Origin: an uncultured Sulfitobacter sp.
Lineage (GTDB): Bacteria > Pseudomonadota > Alphaproteobacteria > Rhodobacterales > Rhodobacteraceae
Assembly: GCF_947500075.1 (NCBI RefSeq)
Contig: NZ_CANMQS010000008.1
Coordinates: 99,147-163,146 of the forward strand
Direction: 5' to 3'
Length of the DNA stretch: 64,000 nucleotides
Under the pieces are notes generated by a model that worked only from the letters and a program-made list of their open reading frames with translations, did no database searches and had not been told where the DNA came from. Shown here one piece after another: positions 36,624-46,922 of this stretch; position 1 is the first letter of the stretch, and every line of letters starts with the position of its first letter. The translations under genes and the position numbers were made by a program.

Positions 36624-37814
36624 TCACGTCACGCGGGCGCGCACTTTGTACTGATCATCATCCCACAAATCGTTGTTCATCACATCCGCGATGATCCCCA
36701 CCGCCCGTGTCACATCCGCCGCGTCGATATAGAGTGGCGTAAACCCAAAGCGCATAATATCCGGCGCCCGGAAATCCCCCACAACACCGCGCGCAATCAC
36801 CGCCTGCATCGCGGCATAGCCATGTTCAAACCGGAACGACACCTGAGAGCCGCGCACAGTCGCATCGCGCGGACTGGCCAGCGTCAGCGCAGGCACAGCC
36901 GCCTCCACTTCCGCTATGAACTGTTCCTGCAAAGCGATGGACGCGGCGCGCAGAGCGTGCATATCCACGTCTTTCCAAAGCTTCATCGACTCCTCAAGCG
37001 CGGCCAGTTGCAGCACAGGCGGCGTGCCCACCCGCATCCGCTCAATCCCAGCGCCGGGGGTGTAGTTCAGATCAAAATCAAACGGCCGCGCATGGCCCAG
37101 CCACCCGGCCAATGCAGGCTCAACCCCATCCGCCAGATCCGGCCGCACGTAGATGAACGCAGGCCCGCCCGGCCCGCTGTTGAGGTATTTATACGTGCAT
37201 CCCACTGCAAATTCGCAATTGGACGCAGCCAGATCAACGGGCAAGGCGCCCGCTGAATGGGCCAGATCCCAGACCATCACAGCCCCTGCGGCATGGGCCA
37301 TCTCTGTAATCGTCTTCATGTCGTGTTTGCGGCCCGTGCGGTAATCCACCTCCGTCAGCATCACCACGGCGATGTCATCGCTGATCGCCTCGGCCACGTC
37401 TTCTGGTGCCACGGTGCGCAGCTCATACCCCTGCCCCAGCAGCCCCACCAAACCTTCCGCGATATAGAGATCGCTGGGAAAGTTGCCGGTATCACTCAGG
37501 ATCACGCGACGGTCTGGCCGCAGCTTCACGCCGGACGCCAACGCCTGATAGACCTTGATCGACAGCGTGTCGCCCATCACGACCGATCCATTGGGCGCGC
37601 CAATCAGACGCCCCACAGCATCGCCCACCCGCGCAGGCATCTCCATCCAGCCTGCCTTGTTCCAGCCACCGATCAGAAGTTGCGCCCATTCATCCGTGAC
37701 CACACCCTGCATCCGCTGCGGCACGGTCTTGGGCATCGGACCCAGCGAATTGCCATCCAGATACACCACGCCTTCCGGCAAGATGAACTGATCTTTCTTC
37801 AATATGTCAGCCAC
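36624..37814 (-). CDS. kynU: Kynureninase
   Basis: 396 residues, a PLP enzyme that splits kynurenine to anthranilate and alanine. Signatures: VVYLDGNSLGPMPK, DTLSIKVYQALASGVKL, VMVWDLAHSAGALPVDLAASNCEFAVGCTYKYLNSGPGGPAFIYV with the Schiff-base Lys in TYKYLNSG, and MRFGFTPLYI. The start is GTG at 37814, directly abutting the stop of kynA (no gap), so translation is probably coupled. It is the last gene of the nine-gene minus-strand operon that begins with the aminobenzoyl-CoA monooxygenase. Confidence 0.96.
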   Translation of the reverse strand: MADILKKDQFILPEGVVYLDGNSLGPMPKTVPQRMQGVVTDEWAQLLIGGWNKAGWMEMPARVGDAVGRLIGAPNGSVVMGDTLSIKVYQALASGVKLRPDRRVILSDTGNFPSDLYIAEGLVGLLGQGYELRTVAPEDVAEAISDDIAVVMLTEVDYRTGRKHDMKTITEMAHAAGAVMVWDLAHSAGALPVDLAASNCEFAVGCTYKYLNSGPGGPAFIYVRPDLADGVEPALAGWLGHARPFDFDLNYTPGAGIERMRVGTPPVLQLAALEESMKLWKDVDMHALRAASIALQEQFIAEVEAAVPALTLASPRDATVRGSQVSFRFEHGYAAMQAVIARGVVGDFRAPDIMRFGFTPLYIDAADVTRAVGIIADVMNNDLWDDDQYKVRARVT

Positions 37815-38642
37815 TTACAGCGCTCCTCTGACGTGCCACAACTCGGGAAACAGCTCCACTTCCAGCATCCTGCGCAGGTAGGCAACCCCGCTTGTGCCGC
37901 CGGTGCCGCGTTTGAAACCGATGATCCGCTCCACCGTGGTGACGTGGTTGAACCGCCAGCGCCGGAAGTAATCCTCCAGATCGACCAACTTTTCAGCCAA
38001 CTCATAGAGCGCCCAATGCGCTTCGGGCGCTTCATAGACCTTCTGCCACAGATCCTGCACCGCCGGGTCCGCTTTCCAACTGTCCGTGCCAGGCGGCCCC
38101 GCAAGGGACGCAACGCCCAAGGCATCACAGGTAATCCCAATGGCCACTTGATAGAGGCTCGGCTGCTCCAATTCCTTCTTGAGCACGTCATAGGCGACAG
38201 GCTTGTGCTTATGCAGCTTCATCAGCGCGCCAATCCGGTTGCCCAACAGGTATTCCACCTGCCGATACTGATGCGACTGAAACCCCGAGGAATTCCCCAG
38301 CGACGGCCTGAATGCGGTATATTCGCTCGGCGTCATGGTGCGCAGCACATCCCACGCTGAATTCAGCTGCTCAAAGATCCGCGCCACCCGCGTCAACATC
38401 TTGAACGCAGGTTGCAGGTTCCCCTCCAGCATCACCTTGCGCGCGGCTTCCAATTCGTGGATCGCCAACCGCATCCAAAGCTCGGAGGTCTGATGCTGCA
38501 CAATAAACAACATCTCATCATGGGCAGAGCTCAGCGGATGCTGCGACGACAGGATCGCCTCCAGCCCCAGATAATCACCGTAGGACATGTCCCCGGCGAA
38601 ATCCATTTTCGCCCCTTCCGAAGCCTGATCAAAGGTACTCAT
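37815..38642 (-). CDS. kynA: Tryptophan 2,3-dioxygenase
   Basis: 275 residues. Heme dioxygenase signatures: [39 protein letters not shown] (heme-pocket His), REL-like [29 protein letters not shown], and [31 protein letters not shown]. It opens the indole ring of tryptophan to N-formylkynurenine. The ATG at 38642 overlaps the stop of the preceding CoA ligase by one base. A formamidase (kynB) to follow this step is not in the operon. Confidence 0.97.
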   Translation of the reverse strand: MSTFDQASEGAKMDFAGDMSYGDYLGLEAILSSQHPLSSAHDEMLFIVQHQTSELWMRLAIHELEAARKVMLEGNLQPAFKMLTRVARIFEQLNSAWDVLRTMTPSEYTAFRPSLGNSSGFQSHQYRQVEYLLGNRIGALMKLHKHKPVAYDVLKKELEQPSLYQVAIGITCDALGVASLAGPPGTDSWKADPAVQDLWQKVYEAPEAHWALYELAEKLVDLEDYFRRWRFNHVTTVERIIGFKRGTGGTSGVAYLRRMLEVELFPELWHVRGAL

Positions 38643-40258
38643 CACGTATCCCTCAATGCAAAACGCTGTATCTTTCCCGTCTGTGTCTTTGGCAGTTCAT
38701 CAATGAACCGCACATCTCGGGGATACTTATAGGGCGCGATGGTCGCCTTCACATGGTCCTGCAAGTCCTTGATCATGCTATCATCTCCCGCAAACCCATC
38801 CGCCAGCACCACATGCGCCTGCACAATCGCGCCGCGCGCTTCATCGGGCGCGCCCACAACACCGCACTCGCTCACCGCCGGATGCGACAGCAACGCCGCT
38901 TCCACCTCCGGCCCCGCGATGTTGTAGCCGGCAGAGATGATCATATCGTCATTGCGCGCCGCGAAATGCAGGTAGCCATCCGCGTCCATGGTGAAGCTGT
39001 CCCCGGTGATGTTCCAGCCGTCCTTCACGTAGACACTCTGCCGGTCATCGGCGAGGTATCTGCACCCCGTCGGCCCCCGTACCGCCAGCCGTCCAACCTC
39101 TCCGTGCGGCACCTCTGCACCGTCCTCCCCGATGACCTTCGCTTCATAGCCGGTCACAGGCCGCCCGGTGCAGGCCGCGCGGTGATCGTCAAAGCGGTTG
39201 GAGATGAAGATATGCAGCATCTCCGTCGCGCCGATCCCGTCCAGCATCGGCTTGCCCGTCTTCTCCTGCCAGTCGTGATAGACGGGTGCAGGCAATGTTT
39301 CCCCCGCGCTGACCGCTGCGCGCAGCGAACTCAGATCCGCCCCCTCCTCCATCGCCTGCAACATCGCGCGATAGGCGGTGGGGGCCGTGAAACACACCGT
39401 CGCTTTGAATTTCTCAATGATCTCAATCATGTTGGGCGGGCTTGCGGTCTCCAACAAGGTCGCCGCCGCCCCAAACCGCAAGGGAAAGATCGCCAATCCG
39501 CCCAGTCCAAAGGTAAAGGCCAGCGGTGGGGAGCCGACAAACACATCCTCCGGCACAACACCCAGCACTTCCTTGGCGTAACCATCCGCGATGATCAGCA
39601 GATCGCGGTGAAAGTGCATCGTCGCCTTGGGATCGCCCGTTGTGCCTGAGGTGAAGCCCAAGAGCGCCACATCATCCTGCGCCGTCGCAACGCAGTCAAA
39701 CTGCACGGGCTTTTCCAAGGCAAGCCGGTCGAGTTCCGCATCATGGTTCGACGTGCCGTCAAATCCCACCACCGTCTTGAGGAACTTTGACCTCTTCGCA
39801 CAAGACGTCATCTCATCCATCAACCGCGTATCACACAGCGCATGGCTGATCTCAGCCTTGTCGACAATGGCAGCCAGTTCACCCGCCCGCAGCATCGGCA
39901 TGGTGTTGACCACCACAGCGCCCGCCTTGGTCGCCGCCAGCCAACACGCCACCATCGCAGGATTGTTCGCGGACCGGATCAGCACCCGATTACCGGGCTT
40001 CAGCCCAAGGTCCTCGACCATTGCCGCCGCCAACCGATTGGTCCAGTCAGCCAGCTCCTTGTAAGTCCGCCTGCGCCCATTGCCGATCAGGGCGGTATGA
40101 TCCCCAAACCCCTTTTCAACCATCTTGTCCGTGAGTTCCGCCCCGACGTTCAATCGATCGGGATAGTCAAACCCTTCCAACAGCAAGTCCGGCCATTCCG
40201 CCACAGGCGGCAGGTTATCACGGGAGAATGTATCGGTATGGGCGCTGCGACTGAACAT
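38642..40258 (-). CDS. Benzoate-CoA ligase family enzyme, probably anthranilate-CoA ligase
   Basis: 538 residues, ANL superfamily. Motifs: [76 protein letters not shown], and [16 protein letters not shown] with catalytic Lys. The overall pattern matches the benzoate/2-aminobenzoate-CoA ligase group. Lying next to kynureninase and a 2-aminobenzoyl-CoA monooxygenase/reductase homologue, it most likely activates anthranilate (2-aminobenzoate) to 2-aminobenzoyl-CoA. Substrate is inferred from context. The stop overlaps kynA. Confidence 0.85.
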   Translation of the reverse strand: MFSRSAHTDTFSRDNLPPVAEWPDLLLEGFDYPDRLNVGAELTDKMVEKGFGDHTALIGNGRRRTYKELADWTNRLAAAMVEDLGLKPGNRVLIRSANNPAMVACWLAATKAGAVVVNTMPMLRAGELAAIVDKAEISHALCDTRLMDEMTSCAKRSKFLKTVVGFDGTSNHDAELDRLALEKPVQFDCVATAQDDVALLGFTSGTTGDPKATMHFHRDLLIIADGYAKEVLGVVPEDVFVGSPPLAFTFGLGGLAIFPLRFGAAATLLETASPPNMIEIIEKFKATVCFTAPTAYRAMLQAMEEGADLSSLRAAVSAGETLPAPVYHDWQEKTGKPMLDGIGATEMLHIFISNRFDDHRAACTGRPVTGYEAKVIGEDGAEVPHGEVGRLAVRGPTGCRYLADDRQSVYVKDGWNITGDSFTMDADGYLHFAARNDDMIISAGYNIAGPEVEAALLSHPAVSECGVVGAPDEARGAIVQAHVVLADGFAGDDSMIKDLQDHVKATIAPYKYPRDVRFIDELPKTQTGKIQRFALRDT

Positions 40259-40261
40259 GTG

Positions 40262-40711
40262 TTATTCGTTTGCTTCGGGTGGCAGGAAATCGACGTCATG
40301 CTCGGCGGAGATACGCACCGCTTCCTCGACATCGCTCAGATCATCCAACTGCTCAAACAGGTCTTTCAGCTTGCCCATCGGCGACACCCAGAACAGCGCC
40401 CGGCAGGGTTTGTCGGATTTGTTGAAATACCCATGGGGAATACCCTTGGGCATCCGCACCACATCCCCCGGATAGGCCTTGCTCCACACACCGTCCAGCT
40501 TCAGGTCCAGCTCCCCTTCCTGAACAAGGATGAATTCATCCTGCGTATGGTGCACATGCACCGGTACGGCGTCACCGGGGTTGGCATTGGTCTCAAACGC
40601 AAAGGAGGTGTCACAGATCACTTTGGGGAAATACCGCTGCCCCAGAATGTTCCACTCCACACCTTCGTACCCGGCGCCGTTTTCGGTAATGCCTTTTTCA
40701 AGATCTGACAT
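40262..40711 (-). CDS. Cupin protein of the anthranilate operon
   Basis: 149 residues with a single cupin domain: motif 1 VPVHVHHTQDEFILVQEGELDLKLDG (metal-binding His-x-His and Glu) and motif 2 YPGDVVRMPKGIPHGYFN. The metal ligands are intact, so it could be a dioxygenase, an isomerase or a sensor. Its position between the acyl-CoA dehydrogenase and the CoA ligase points to a role in ring or side-chain processing of aminobenzoyl-CoA products, but the reaction is not known. The stop is 3 bases from the ligase start. Confidence 0.8.
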   Translation of the reverse strand: MSDLEKGITENGAGYEGVEWNILGQRYFPKVICDTSFAFETNANPGDAVPVHVHHTQDEFILVQEGELDLKLDGVWSKAYPGDVVRMPKGIPHGYFNKSDKPCRALFWVSPMGKLKDLFEQLDDLSDVEEAVRISAEHDVDFLPPEANE

Positions 40712-40738
40712 GTTTCGTCTCCTCACGTTGGAAGGGGC

Positions 40739-41884
40739 TCATGCCCCCAGGGTTTGACGGGCGATCACCACCCGCTGGACGTCTGATGCGCCCTCGTAAA
40801 TGCGCAGCGCCCGGATTTCACGGTAGAGGCTTTCGACAACCACCCCCTGCCGCACACCGTCGCCGCCAAATAATTGCACAGCCTTATCAATCACCTGCTG
40901 CGCGTGGTCCGTTGCAAACAGCTTCGCCATCGCCGCTTCCCGCGTCACCCTTGGCGCGCCTGCATCCTTGGCCCAGGCCGCGCGGTAGACCAGCAAAGCG
41001 CTGGCATCCACATCCAGTGCCATATCCGCGATATGCCCCTGCACCATCTGCAGATCCGCCAGCGGCGCCCCCTGCACATGCCGCACCTTGACCCGCGCCA
41101 CCGCTTCATCCAACGCGCGCCGCGCAAAACCCAATGCTGCCGCCGCCACGGTGGAGCGAAACACATCTAACACCGACATCGCGATGCCAAACCCGCGCCC
41201 GGCTTCCCCGATCAAAGCCGAGCCCGGCACTTTGACGCCATCAAAATGCAATGTCGCCAGCGGATGCGGTGCCATCACCTCCAGGCGTTCCTCGACCTTC
41301 AACCCCGGCGTGTCGGCCGGCACCACAAAGGCCGACAGCCCCTTGGCCCCCGGTGCCTCGCCCGTACGCGCAAAGACAGTGTAAACATCCGCAATCCCGC
41401 CATTCGAAATCCACGTCTTGCGCCCATTCAGCACAAACCCGTTGCCATCCGCTTCAGCGGTCATGGTGGAACTGGCCACATCCGACCCCGACTGCGGCTC
41501 CGTCAAGGCAAAAGCCGAAATCGCCTCTCCCGACCGGGTGCGCGGCAACCATTCCGCCTGCTGCTCCGCTGTGCCGAACAACGAAATCGCCCCTGTGCCC
41601 AACCCCTGCATGGCAAAGGCAAAATCCGCCAACCCATCATGGCGCGCCAATGTCTCCCGGATCAGACAAAGGGAGCGTACATCCAGCACCTCATCCCCCT
41701 GTGCCCCCGAATGGCGCAGCCACCCGCCCTTGCCCATCATCGACACCAGGGACCGACAGGCCACATCTACATCCGCGTGATCCACCGCCCCCAACTGCCC
41801 GGACGCCCATTCATCCAGCGCATCCGCCAATTCCCGATGCCGCGCGTCAAAAAACGGCCAATCCAAAAAACTACGATCACTCAT
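40739..41884 (-). CDS. Acyl-CoA dehydrogenase
   Basis: 381 residues, full length. FAD/substrate motifs [15 protein letters not shown] and [20 protein letters not shown], and the C-terminal [43 protein letters not shown], where the Glu of YEGASD is the usual catalytic base region. It oxidises an acyl-CoA by alpha-beta dehydrogenation, donating electrons to ETF. In this operon it probably acts in beta-oxidation-like steps after ring reduction of 2-aminobenzoyl-CoA. Substrate inferred. Confidence 0.92.
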   Translation of the reverse strand: MSDRSFLDWPFFDARHRELADALDEWASGQLGAVDHADVDVACRSLVSMMGKGGWLRHSGAQGDEVLDVRSLCLIRETLARHDGLADFAFAMQGLGTGAISLFGTAEQQAEWLPRTRSGEAISAFALTEPQSGSDVASSTMTAEADGNGFVLNGRKTWISNGGIADVYTVFARTGEAPGAKGLSAFVVPADTPGLKVEERLEVMAPHPLATLHFDGVKVPGSALIGEAGRGFGIAMSVLDVFRSTVAAAALGFARRALDEAVARVKVRHVQGAPLADLQMVQGHIADMALDVDASALLVYRAAWAKDAGAPRVTREAAMAKLFATDHAQQVIDKAVQLFGGDGVRQGVVVESLYREIRALRIYEGASDVQRVVIARQTLGA

Positions 41885-41949
41885 CTGCGCTCCCCGCCCC
41901 TTCCAAATGGTTCAAAAAACCCTGCCAGAGGCCTAAAATCTCTTATCCC

Positions 41950-42750
41950 TCAGTCGCCTTCGAACACAGGCCGTTCCTTGGCCACAAACGCCTTGTACGC
42001 CCGTTCGAAATCGCCCGTCTGCATACAGATCGCCTGCGCCTGCGCCTCGGCTTCAATGGCCTGCTCAATCGACATCGACCATTCCTGCGCCAGCATCGTC
42101 TTGGTCATCATATGGGCAAAGTTCGGCCCCGCCTTGATCTGCCGGGCCAGCTTCAAAGCGTCCGCGTCCAGATCGGCTGATGAAACCAACCGGTTGAAGA
42201 AGCCCCATCTTTCTCCTTCCTCCGCCGACATCGACCGGCCCGTGTACAAAAGCTCCGCCGCCCGCGTCTGGCCGATGATGCGTGGCAGGATCGCGCATGC
42301 GCCCATGTCGCAGCCTGCCAGACCCACGCGGGTGAACAAGAACGCGGTCTTCGCCTCCGGTGTTGCCACCCGCAAATCCGACGCCATGGCGATAATCGCC
42401 CCTGCGCCTACGCAAATCCCGTCAACGGCTGCAATCACCGGCTTGCCGCAGTTCACAATCGCCTTGACCAGATCGCCGGTCATGCGGGTGAAACTTAGTA
42501 GTTCCTTCATGTTCATCCGGGTCAAAGGCCCAATGATATCATGCACATCCCCGCCAGAGCTGAAGTTGCCGCCGTTGGAGGCAAAGATCACCACATCCAC
42601 GTCATCGGCATAGACCAGATCACGGAACCAGTCGCGCAGCTCTGCATAGCTGTCGAAAGTCAGCGGGTTCTTGCGGTCGGGGCGGTCCAGCCGAACGGTG
42701 GCAATCCGGTCCTCGATCTCACATAGAAAATGTTGTGTATCCTCACGCAT
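41950..42750 (-). CDS. Enoyl-CoA hydratase/isomerase family protein
   Basis: 266 residues from ATG 42750. The crotonase oxyanion elements are [17 protein letters not shown] and [54 protein letters not shown]. The Glu of the second half (GLAGCDMGA) deviates from the classical GxxPExG pattern, so it may be a ring-opening hydrolase or another crotonase-fold reaction. Its 5' end overlaps the marR gene by 8 bases. Role in aromatic ring cleavage is inferred from context. Confidence 0.88.
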   Translation of the reverse strand: MREDTQHFLCEIEDRIATVRLDRPDRKNPLTFDSYAELRDWFRDLVYADDVDVVIFASNGGNFSSGGDVHDIIGPLTRMNMKELLSFTRMTGDLVKAIVNCGKPVIAAVDGICVGAGAIIAMASDLRVATPEAKTAFLFTRVGLAGCDMGACAILPRIIGQTRAAELLYTGRSMSAEEGERWGFFNRLVSSADLDADALKLARQIKAGPNFAHMMTKTMLAQEWSMSIEQAIEAEAQAQAICMQTGDFERAYKAFVAKERPVFEGD

Positions 42751-43216
42751 CTGCGCTGTCCTTCTGTCTTGTTTCTTGTGCCGTCTGTGCCGCATCTGCA
42801 AAGGCCTGCAACCGGCCGGCCATGGCGCGGGCCTCTTCGGGGCTGATGCCGCTCAGCACATCATTGATCCAGGTTTCATGGGCCGCGGCCTGATCGGCGA
42901 ATTCCGCCAGCCCCGCCGCCGTAAGCCGCAGACGCATCGCGCGCCGGTCGCCGGGCACGGCGATACGTTCCACCAATCCTTCATCGCTCAGCCGATCCGC
43001 TATCCCTGTGACATTGCCGTTGGACACCCGCAACACGCCTGAAAGTTCGCTCATCTTCAGCCCATCGGGATGGCGCGACAGCGCCGACATCACGTCAAAC
43101 CGCGGCAGAGTGGTGTTGTGATCGCGCCGCAGCTTTTCACGCAACTCGGTCTCAATGCCGCGCACGACTTTCAAGAGCCGCAGCCACAGCCGCAAACGGT
43201 CCTTGGCCGCTGTCAT
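42743..43216 (-). CDS. MarR family regulator of the anthranilate operon
   Basis: 157 residues with a winged helix ([66 protein letters not shown]), the MarR consensus including the D-x-R wing. MarR proteins in aromatic operons often repress and respond to the CoA thioester. It sits inside the operon, overlapping the SDR stop (ATGA) and the hydratase start, so it is probably autoregulated. A TTTATATATAAA palindrome upstream of the operon could be its site. Confidence 0.92.
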   Translation of the reverse strand: MTAAKDRLRLWLRLLKVVRGIETELREKLRRDHNTTLPRFDVMSALSRHPDGLKMSELSGVLRVSNGNVTGIADRLSDEGLVERIAVPGDRRAMRLRLTAAGLAEFADQAAAHETWINDVLSGISPEEARAMAGRLQAFADAAQTAQETRQKDSADA

Positions 43217-43932
43217 ACCTCACCGCCCGAGACCGACAGCGCATGACCGTTGACCATCGAGGCCTCCGGCGAGGCGAGGAATTTGACCGCCGCCACAACT
43301 TCTTCGGGGCGGATCATCCGGCGCATCGGATTGCCCGAAACGATCCGTGCGGTGGCTTCCTCCTGCGAGATGCCGAACCGCTTGGCCACCCCTTCGGCTG
43401 CCGCATCGCCCATCGGCGTATCGACAAACCCCGGACAGACTGCATTGCAGGTAATACCTTCGCGCGCCACTTCCGTGGCCAACGCCCGCACCAGCCCCAA
43501 CACCCCATGTTTGGACGCCACATAGGCCGATATATTCGGCCCACCCTGCAAACTGGCGGTGGAGGCCATGGCGATCAGACGCCCGCCCGTCTGCATGGTC
43601 TGCAAAGCCGCGCGGAAGGTCAGAAACACCCCTGTCAGGTTCACATTGATGATGCTGTTCCACTGTGCCAGCGGCATATCGCGCATCTTCATCGGCGCGC
43701 CTGCCCCTGCGTTGGCGATCACCACATCAAAAGGTTCACCAAACAGCGCCGCCACCTGCGCCTCGTCCGTCACGTCGCAGGCCACGCATGTCATCCCACG
43801 CCCGCCATTGGTTTCCTCCAACGCCTCTTTGCGCCGACCCGAGATCGTGACCGCATCCCCCTCATCCGCGAATGCCTGCGCAATGGCCCGGCCAATGCCG
43901 GACCCGCCGCCTGTCACCAATACACGTCTCAT
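43213..43932 (-). CDS. SDR family oxidoreductase
   Basis: 239 residues. NAD(P) motif [19 protein letters not shown] motif (IANAGAGAP), Ser in [12 protein letters not shown] and catalytic YVASKHG with Tyr and Lys intact. Probably a 3-hydroxyacyl-CoA dehydrogenase-type step of the aminobenzoyl-CoA route. The start at 43932 overlaps the stop of the monooxygenase by four bases (ATGA). Substrate inferred from context. Confidence 0.9.
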   Translation of the reverse strand: MRRVLVTGGGSGIGRAIAQAFADEGDAVTISGRRKEALEETNGGRGMTCVACDVTDEAQVAALFGEPFDVVIANAGAGAPMKMRDMPLAQWNSIINVNLTGVFLTFRAALQTMQTGGRLIAMASTASLQGGPNISAYVASKHGVLGLVRALATEVAREGITCNAVCPGFVDTPMGDAAAEGVAKRFGISQEEATARIVSGNPMRRMIRPEEVVAAVKFLASPEASMVNGHALSVSGGEV

Positions 43933-46220
43933 ACCTGCTCCATTTCTGCGGCGCGATCCGCCAGCCGCCAAGCCTGATCCCGGCCCGCCTCATAGGGCAG
44001 CGGCCATTTGGCATGACGATCCCCGATTTCCGCGCCCGCGCGCAAGGTCCAATAGGGATCGGCCAGATGGGGCCTGGCCAGACAGACCAGATCCGCCCGC
44101 CCCGCCATCAGGATCGAATTGACGTGATCGGCTTCATAGATGTTGCCCACAGCCATGGTCTTGATCCCGCCTTCATTGCGGATACGGTCCGAAAACGGCG
44201 TCTGGAACATGCGCCCGTAGACCGGCTTGGCCTGCGTCGAAGTCTGCCCTGCCGACACATCAATGATGTCTGCCCCCGCCGCTTCAAACATCGCCGCAAT
44301 CTGCACGGCTTCTTCCGGCGTCACACCGTCGTCGCCCGCCCAGTCATTGGCAGAGATACGCACCGACATCGGCTTGCCCTGAGGCCAGACCTTGCGCATC
44401 GCGTGGAACACTTCCAACGGATAGCGCATCCGGTTCTCAAGGCTGCCGCCATATTCATCCCCGCGCGTGTTCGAGAGCGGAGAGATAAAGCTGGAGATCA
44501 GATACCCATGCGCTGCATGCAGTTCGATCATGTCGAACCCCGCGCGATCGGCCATTTCCGCCGCCGCCACGAATTCATCCCGGATGCGGTCCATATCCGC
44601 CCGCGTCGCTTCACGCGGCGTGGCATTCTCATCGGACCACGCAATTGCGGAAGCCGAAACGATCTCCCAATTCCCTTCTTTCAAAGGTTGATCCATACCT
44701 TCCCAGCCCACCCGCGTGGAGCCCTTTCGCCCCGCATGGCCGATCTGGCAACAGATCTTCGCCTCCGTCTCCGCATGCACAAAATCCGTCAGCCGCTTCC
44801 ACGCCGCTTCATGTTCCGGCGCATAAAGCCCCGGACACCCCGGTGTAATGCGGCCCTCAGCAGAAACGCACGTCATTTCCGTATACACCAGCCCCGCGCC
44901 GCCCTTGGCCCGCTCCCCATAGTGGATCAGATGCCAATCCGTCGGCGCCCCATCCACGGCCTTGTACTGCGCCATGGGGGAGACGACGATCCGGTTCTCC
45001 AACGTCATGTCGCGCATCTGAAACGGCGCGAACATGGGCGCGCGCACCGGGCCGTTGGCCCCTGCACCCGCCTGCTCCATGAACCACTTTTCAGCCCCTT
45101 CGAGCCATTTGCCATCCCGCGCGCGCAGGTTCTCATGGCTGATCCGCTGCGACCGCGTCAGCATGGAATAGTTCAACTGCACCGGATCGAGATCCAGATA
45201 CCGCTCCACATCCTCAAACCATTCCAATGAGTTACGCGCCGCCGATTGCAGCCTCAGCACTTCCAGACGCCGCGCGTCCTCGTACTTGGCAAAGGCCGTG
45301 GCCACGTCATCCTCCGCGCAGACATGATCCGCTAGAGAGATCGCCGATTCCATCGCCAGCTTACTGCCCGACCCGATGGAGAAATGAGCGGTCGCCGCCG
45401 CATCCCCCAGCAGCACAACGTTCTCATGATGCCACTTCTCACACAGCACCCGCGGGAACCTGATCCAGGCAGAGCCGCGGATGTGGTTGGCGTTGGTCAT
45501 CAACGCATGACCGCCAAGGTGGTCCTTGAAGACCTCCTCGCAGATCGCAATCGTTTCCTGCTGGCTGATGTCGCCAAAACCGTAGTTGTCAAAGGTCTGC
45601 TGGCTGCATTCCACGATGAAGGTCGCAGTGTCATCATCGAATTGATAGGCATGGACCCAGAGCCAGCCCTTGTCGGTTTCCTCGAAGATGAAGGTAAAGG
45701 CATCGTCGAATTTCTGATGCGTGCCGAGCCAGATGAACTGGCATTTGCGCACGTCGATGTCAGGTTTGAAGGTGTCCTGAAATTCCAGCCGCGTCTTTGA
45801 GTTCAGACCGTCACAGGCCACCACCAGATCATAGTCTTTCTGGTAGTCGGAGGCAGATTTCACTTCCGTTTCGAACTGCACATTCACCCCCAGCTCAATC
45901 GCGCGGGCTTGCAGGATCATCAACAGCCGCATCCGCCCGATGCCACAGAACCCATGGCCGGAACTGACCGTCTTGGTGCCTTTGTAGACCAGCGCCATAT
46001 CGTCCCAATAGGCGAAATGCTTGCGGATTTCCTGCGCCGAAACCGGGTCGTTCGCCTCAAGATTGTCCAGCGTCTCATCCGACAACACCACACCCCAGCC
46101 GAAGGTATCATCAGGCTTGTTGCGCTCCAGCACGGTGATATCTGCATCAGGTCGGCGCAATTTCATCGTGATCGCAAAATAGAGGCCTGCCGGCCCGCCG
46201 CCCAAACAGATCGCACGCAT
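43929..46220 (-). CDS. 2-aminobenzoyl-CoA monooxygenase/reductase-like two-domain flavoprotein
   Basis: 763 residues. The N-terminal ~390 residues are an FAD monooxygenase ([59 protein letters not shown]). The C-terminal ~370 residues are an Old-Yellow-Enzyme-like reductase ([68 protein letters not shown]). This fusion is the architecture of 2-aminobenzoyl-CoA monooxygenase/reductase (ACMR) of Azoarcus and of salicylyl-CoA 5-hydroxylases: one domain hydroxylates, the other reduces the ring. It begins the operon, with a GGGAG site before ATG 46220. Confidence 0.9.
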   Translation of the reverse strand: MRAICLGGGPAGLYFAITMKLRRPDADITVLERNKPDDTFGWGVVLSDETLDNLEANDPVSAQEIRKHFAYWDDMALVYKGTKTVSSGHGFCGIGRMRLLMILQARAIELGVNVQFETEVKSASDYQKDYDLVVACDGLNSKTRLEFQDTFKPDIDVRKCQFIWLGTHQKFDDAFTFIFEETDKGWLWVHAYQFDDDTATFIVECSQQTFDNYGFGDISQQETIAICEEVFKDHLGGHALMTNANHIRGSAWIRFPRVLCEKWHHENVVLLGDAAATAHFSIGSGSKLAMESAISLADHVCAEDDVATAFAKYEDARRLEVLRLQSAARNSLEWFEDVERYLDLDPVQLNYSMLTRSQRISHENLRARDGKWLEGAEKWFMEQAGAGANGPVRAPMFAPFQMRDMTLENRIVVSPMAQYKAVDGAPTDWHLIHYGERAKGGAGLVYTEMTCVSAEGRITPGCPGLYAPEHEAAWKRLTDFVHAETEAKICCQIGHAGRKGSTRVGWEGMDQPLKEGNWEIVSASAIAWSDENATPREATRADMDRIRDEFVAAAEMADRAGFDMIELHAAHGYLISSFISPLSNTRGDEYGGSLENRMRYPLEVFHAMRKVWPQGKPMSVRISANDWAGDDGVTPEEAVQIAAMFEAAGADIIDVSAGQTSTQAKPVYGRMFQTPFSDRIRNEGGIKTMAVGNIYEADHVNSILMAGRADLVCLARPHLADPYWTLRAGAEIGDRHAKWPLPYEAGRDQAWRLADRAAEMEQV

Positions 46221-46285
46221 CTCAAAGCTCCCTTTTCGGATGAGGTTGGCGAAAAGGTAGGGCGGTTCGCGATTTACTTCAAGCA

Positions 46286-46306
46286 AAAATATTTTATATA
46301 TAAACT
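46286..46306 (-). promoter_or_regulatory. AT-rich palindrome upstream of the kyn/anthranilate operon
   Basis: The 92-base gap before the operon is much more AT-rich than its surroundings. It contains a perfect 12-bp palindrome, TTTATATATAAA at 46293-46304, and on the minus strand a TTGAAG -35-like element about 10 bases further on. The palindrome is a candidate MarR operator or part of the promoter. Function is inferred only. Confidence 0.4.
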
Positions 46307-46313
46307 AAATGCA

Positions 46314-46913
46314 CTACCCTGCGAAAATCAGGATCACGGTGAGCGCCAACAACACCGCCATGGTCACCATGAATGCCCGCCAGACCGGGGGGCGGGCCAG
46401 CACCGGGGCAAGCAGATGTCCGGCGGTGGTCCAGAACAGGCAAACGCACAGGTTGACCCCGGCAAAGACCACAAACAGCCGCAGGGCCTCCTGTACCGGT
46501 GGCAAGCCGATGCCAAATCCTGCGGCAGCAGCAAGGGTGACCGCCCATATCTTCGGGTTCACGGCCTGAAACCCAACGGCCTGTAAGAACGCAAACGGCC
46601 GCCCCCGATCCGTGGCCTGCCCCGCGCGCGCCGCCTGCGCAATCCGCCAGGCCAGCCACAAGATCCACCCCGCCGCGATGATCTGGAACGTTAGCTTCAA
46701 AGCGGGCATGGCGAGCAGCACCGCGCCGAGCCCCAGCGCACTGGCCGCGGCCAGCAATCCCGTCCCCACCGGCACCCCCAGCAGATGCGGGACCGTCGCC
46801 CGAAACCCGAACCGCGCGCCGGACGCGGTCAGCATCACAACGTTGGGCCCCGGAGAGAACAGCCCCGCAACGACAAAAACCAGCAGCGGCCAGGACGCCT
46901 CAACCAGCGTCAT
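46314..46913 (-). CDS. LysE family exporter
   Basis: 199 residues, six helices, full length for the LysE/RhtB family. The N-terminal FVVAGLFSPGPNVVMLTASGARFGFRATVPHLLGVPVG is the family's signature region; ALQAVGFQAVNPKIWAVTL-type segment follows in the middle. These proteins export amino acids or related compounds. It sits upstream of the anthranilate operon on the same strand, separated by ~90 AT-rich bases, and just after the ABC ATPase gene. Substrate unknown. Confidence 0.88.
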   Translation of the reverse strand: MTLVEASWPLLVFVVAGLFSPGPNVVMLTASGARFGFRATVPHLLGVPVGTGLLAAASALGLGAVLLAMPALKLTFQIIAAGWILWLAWRIAQAARAGQATDRGRPFAFLQAVGFQAVNPKIWAVTLAAAAGFGIGLPPVQEALRLFVVFAGVNLCVCLFWTTAGHLLAPVLARPPVWRAFMVTMAVLLALTVILIFAG

Positions 46914-46922
46914 TGAACCGCG

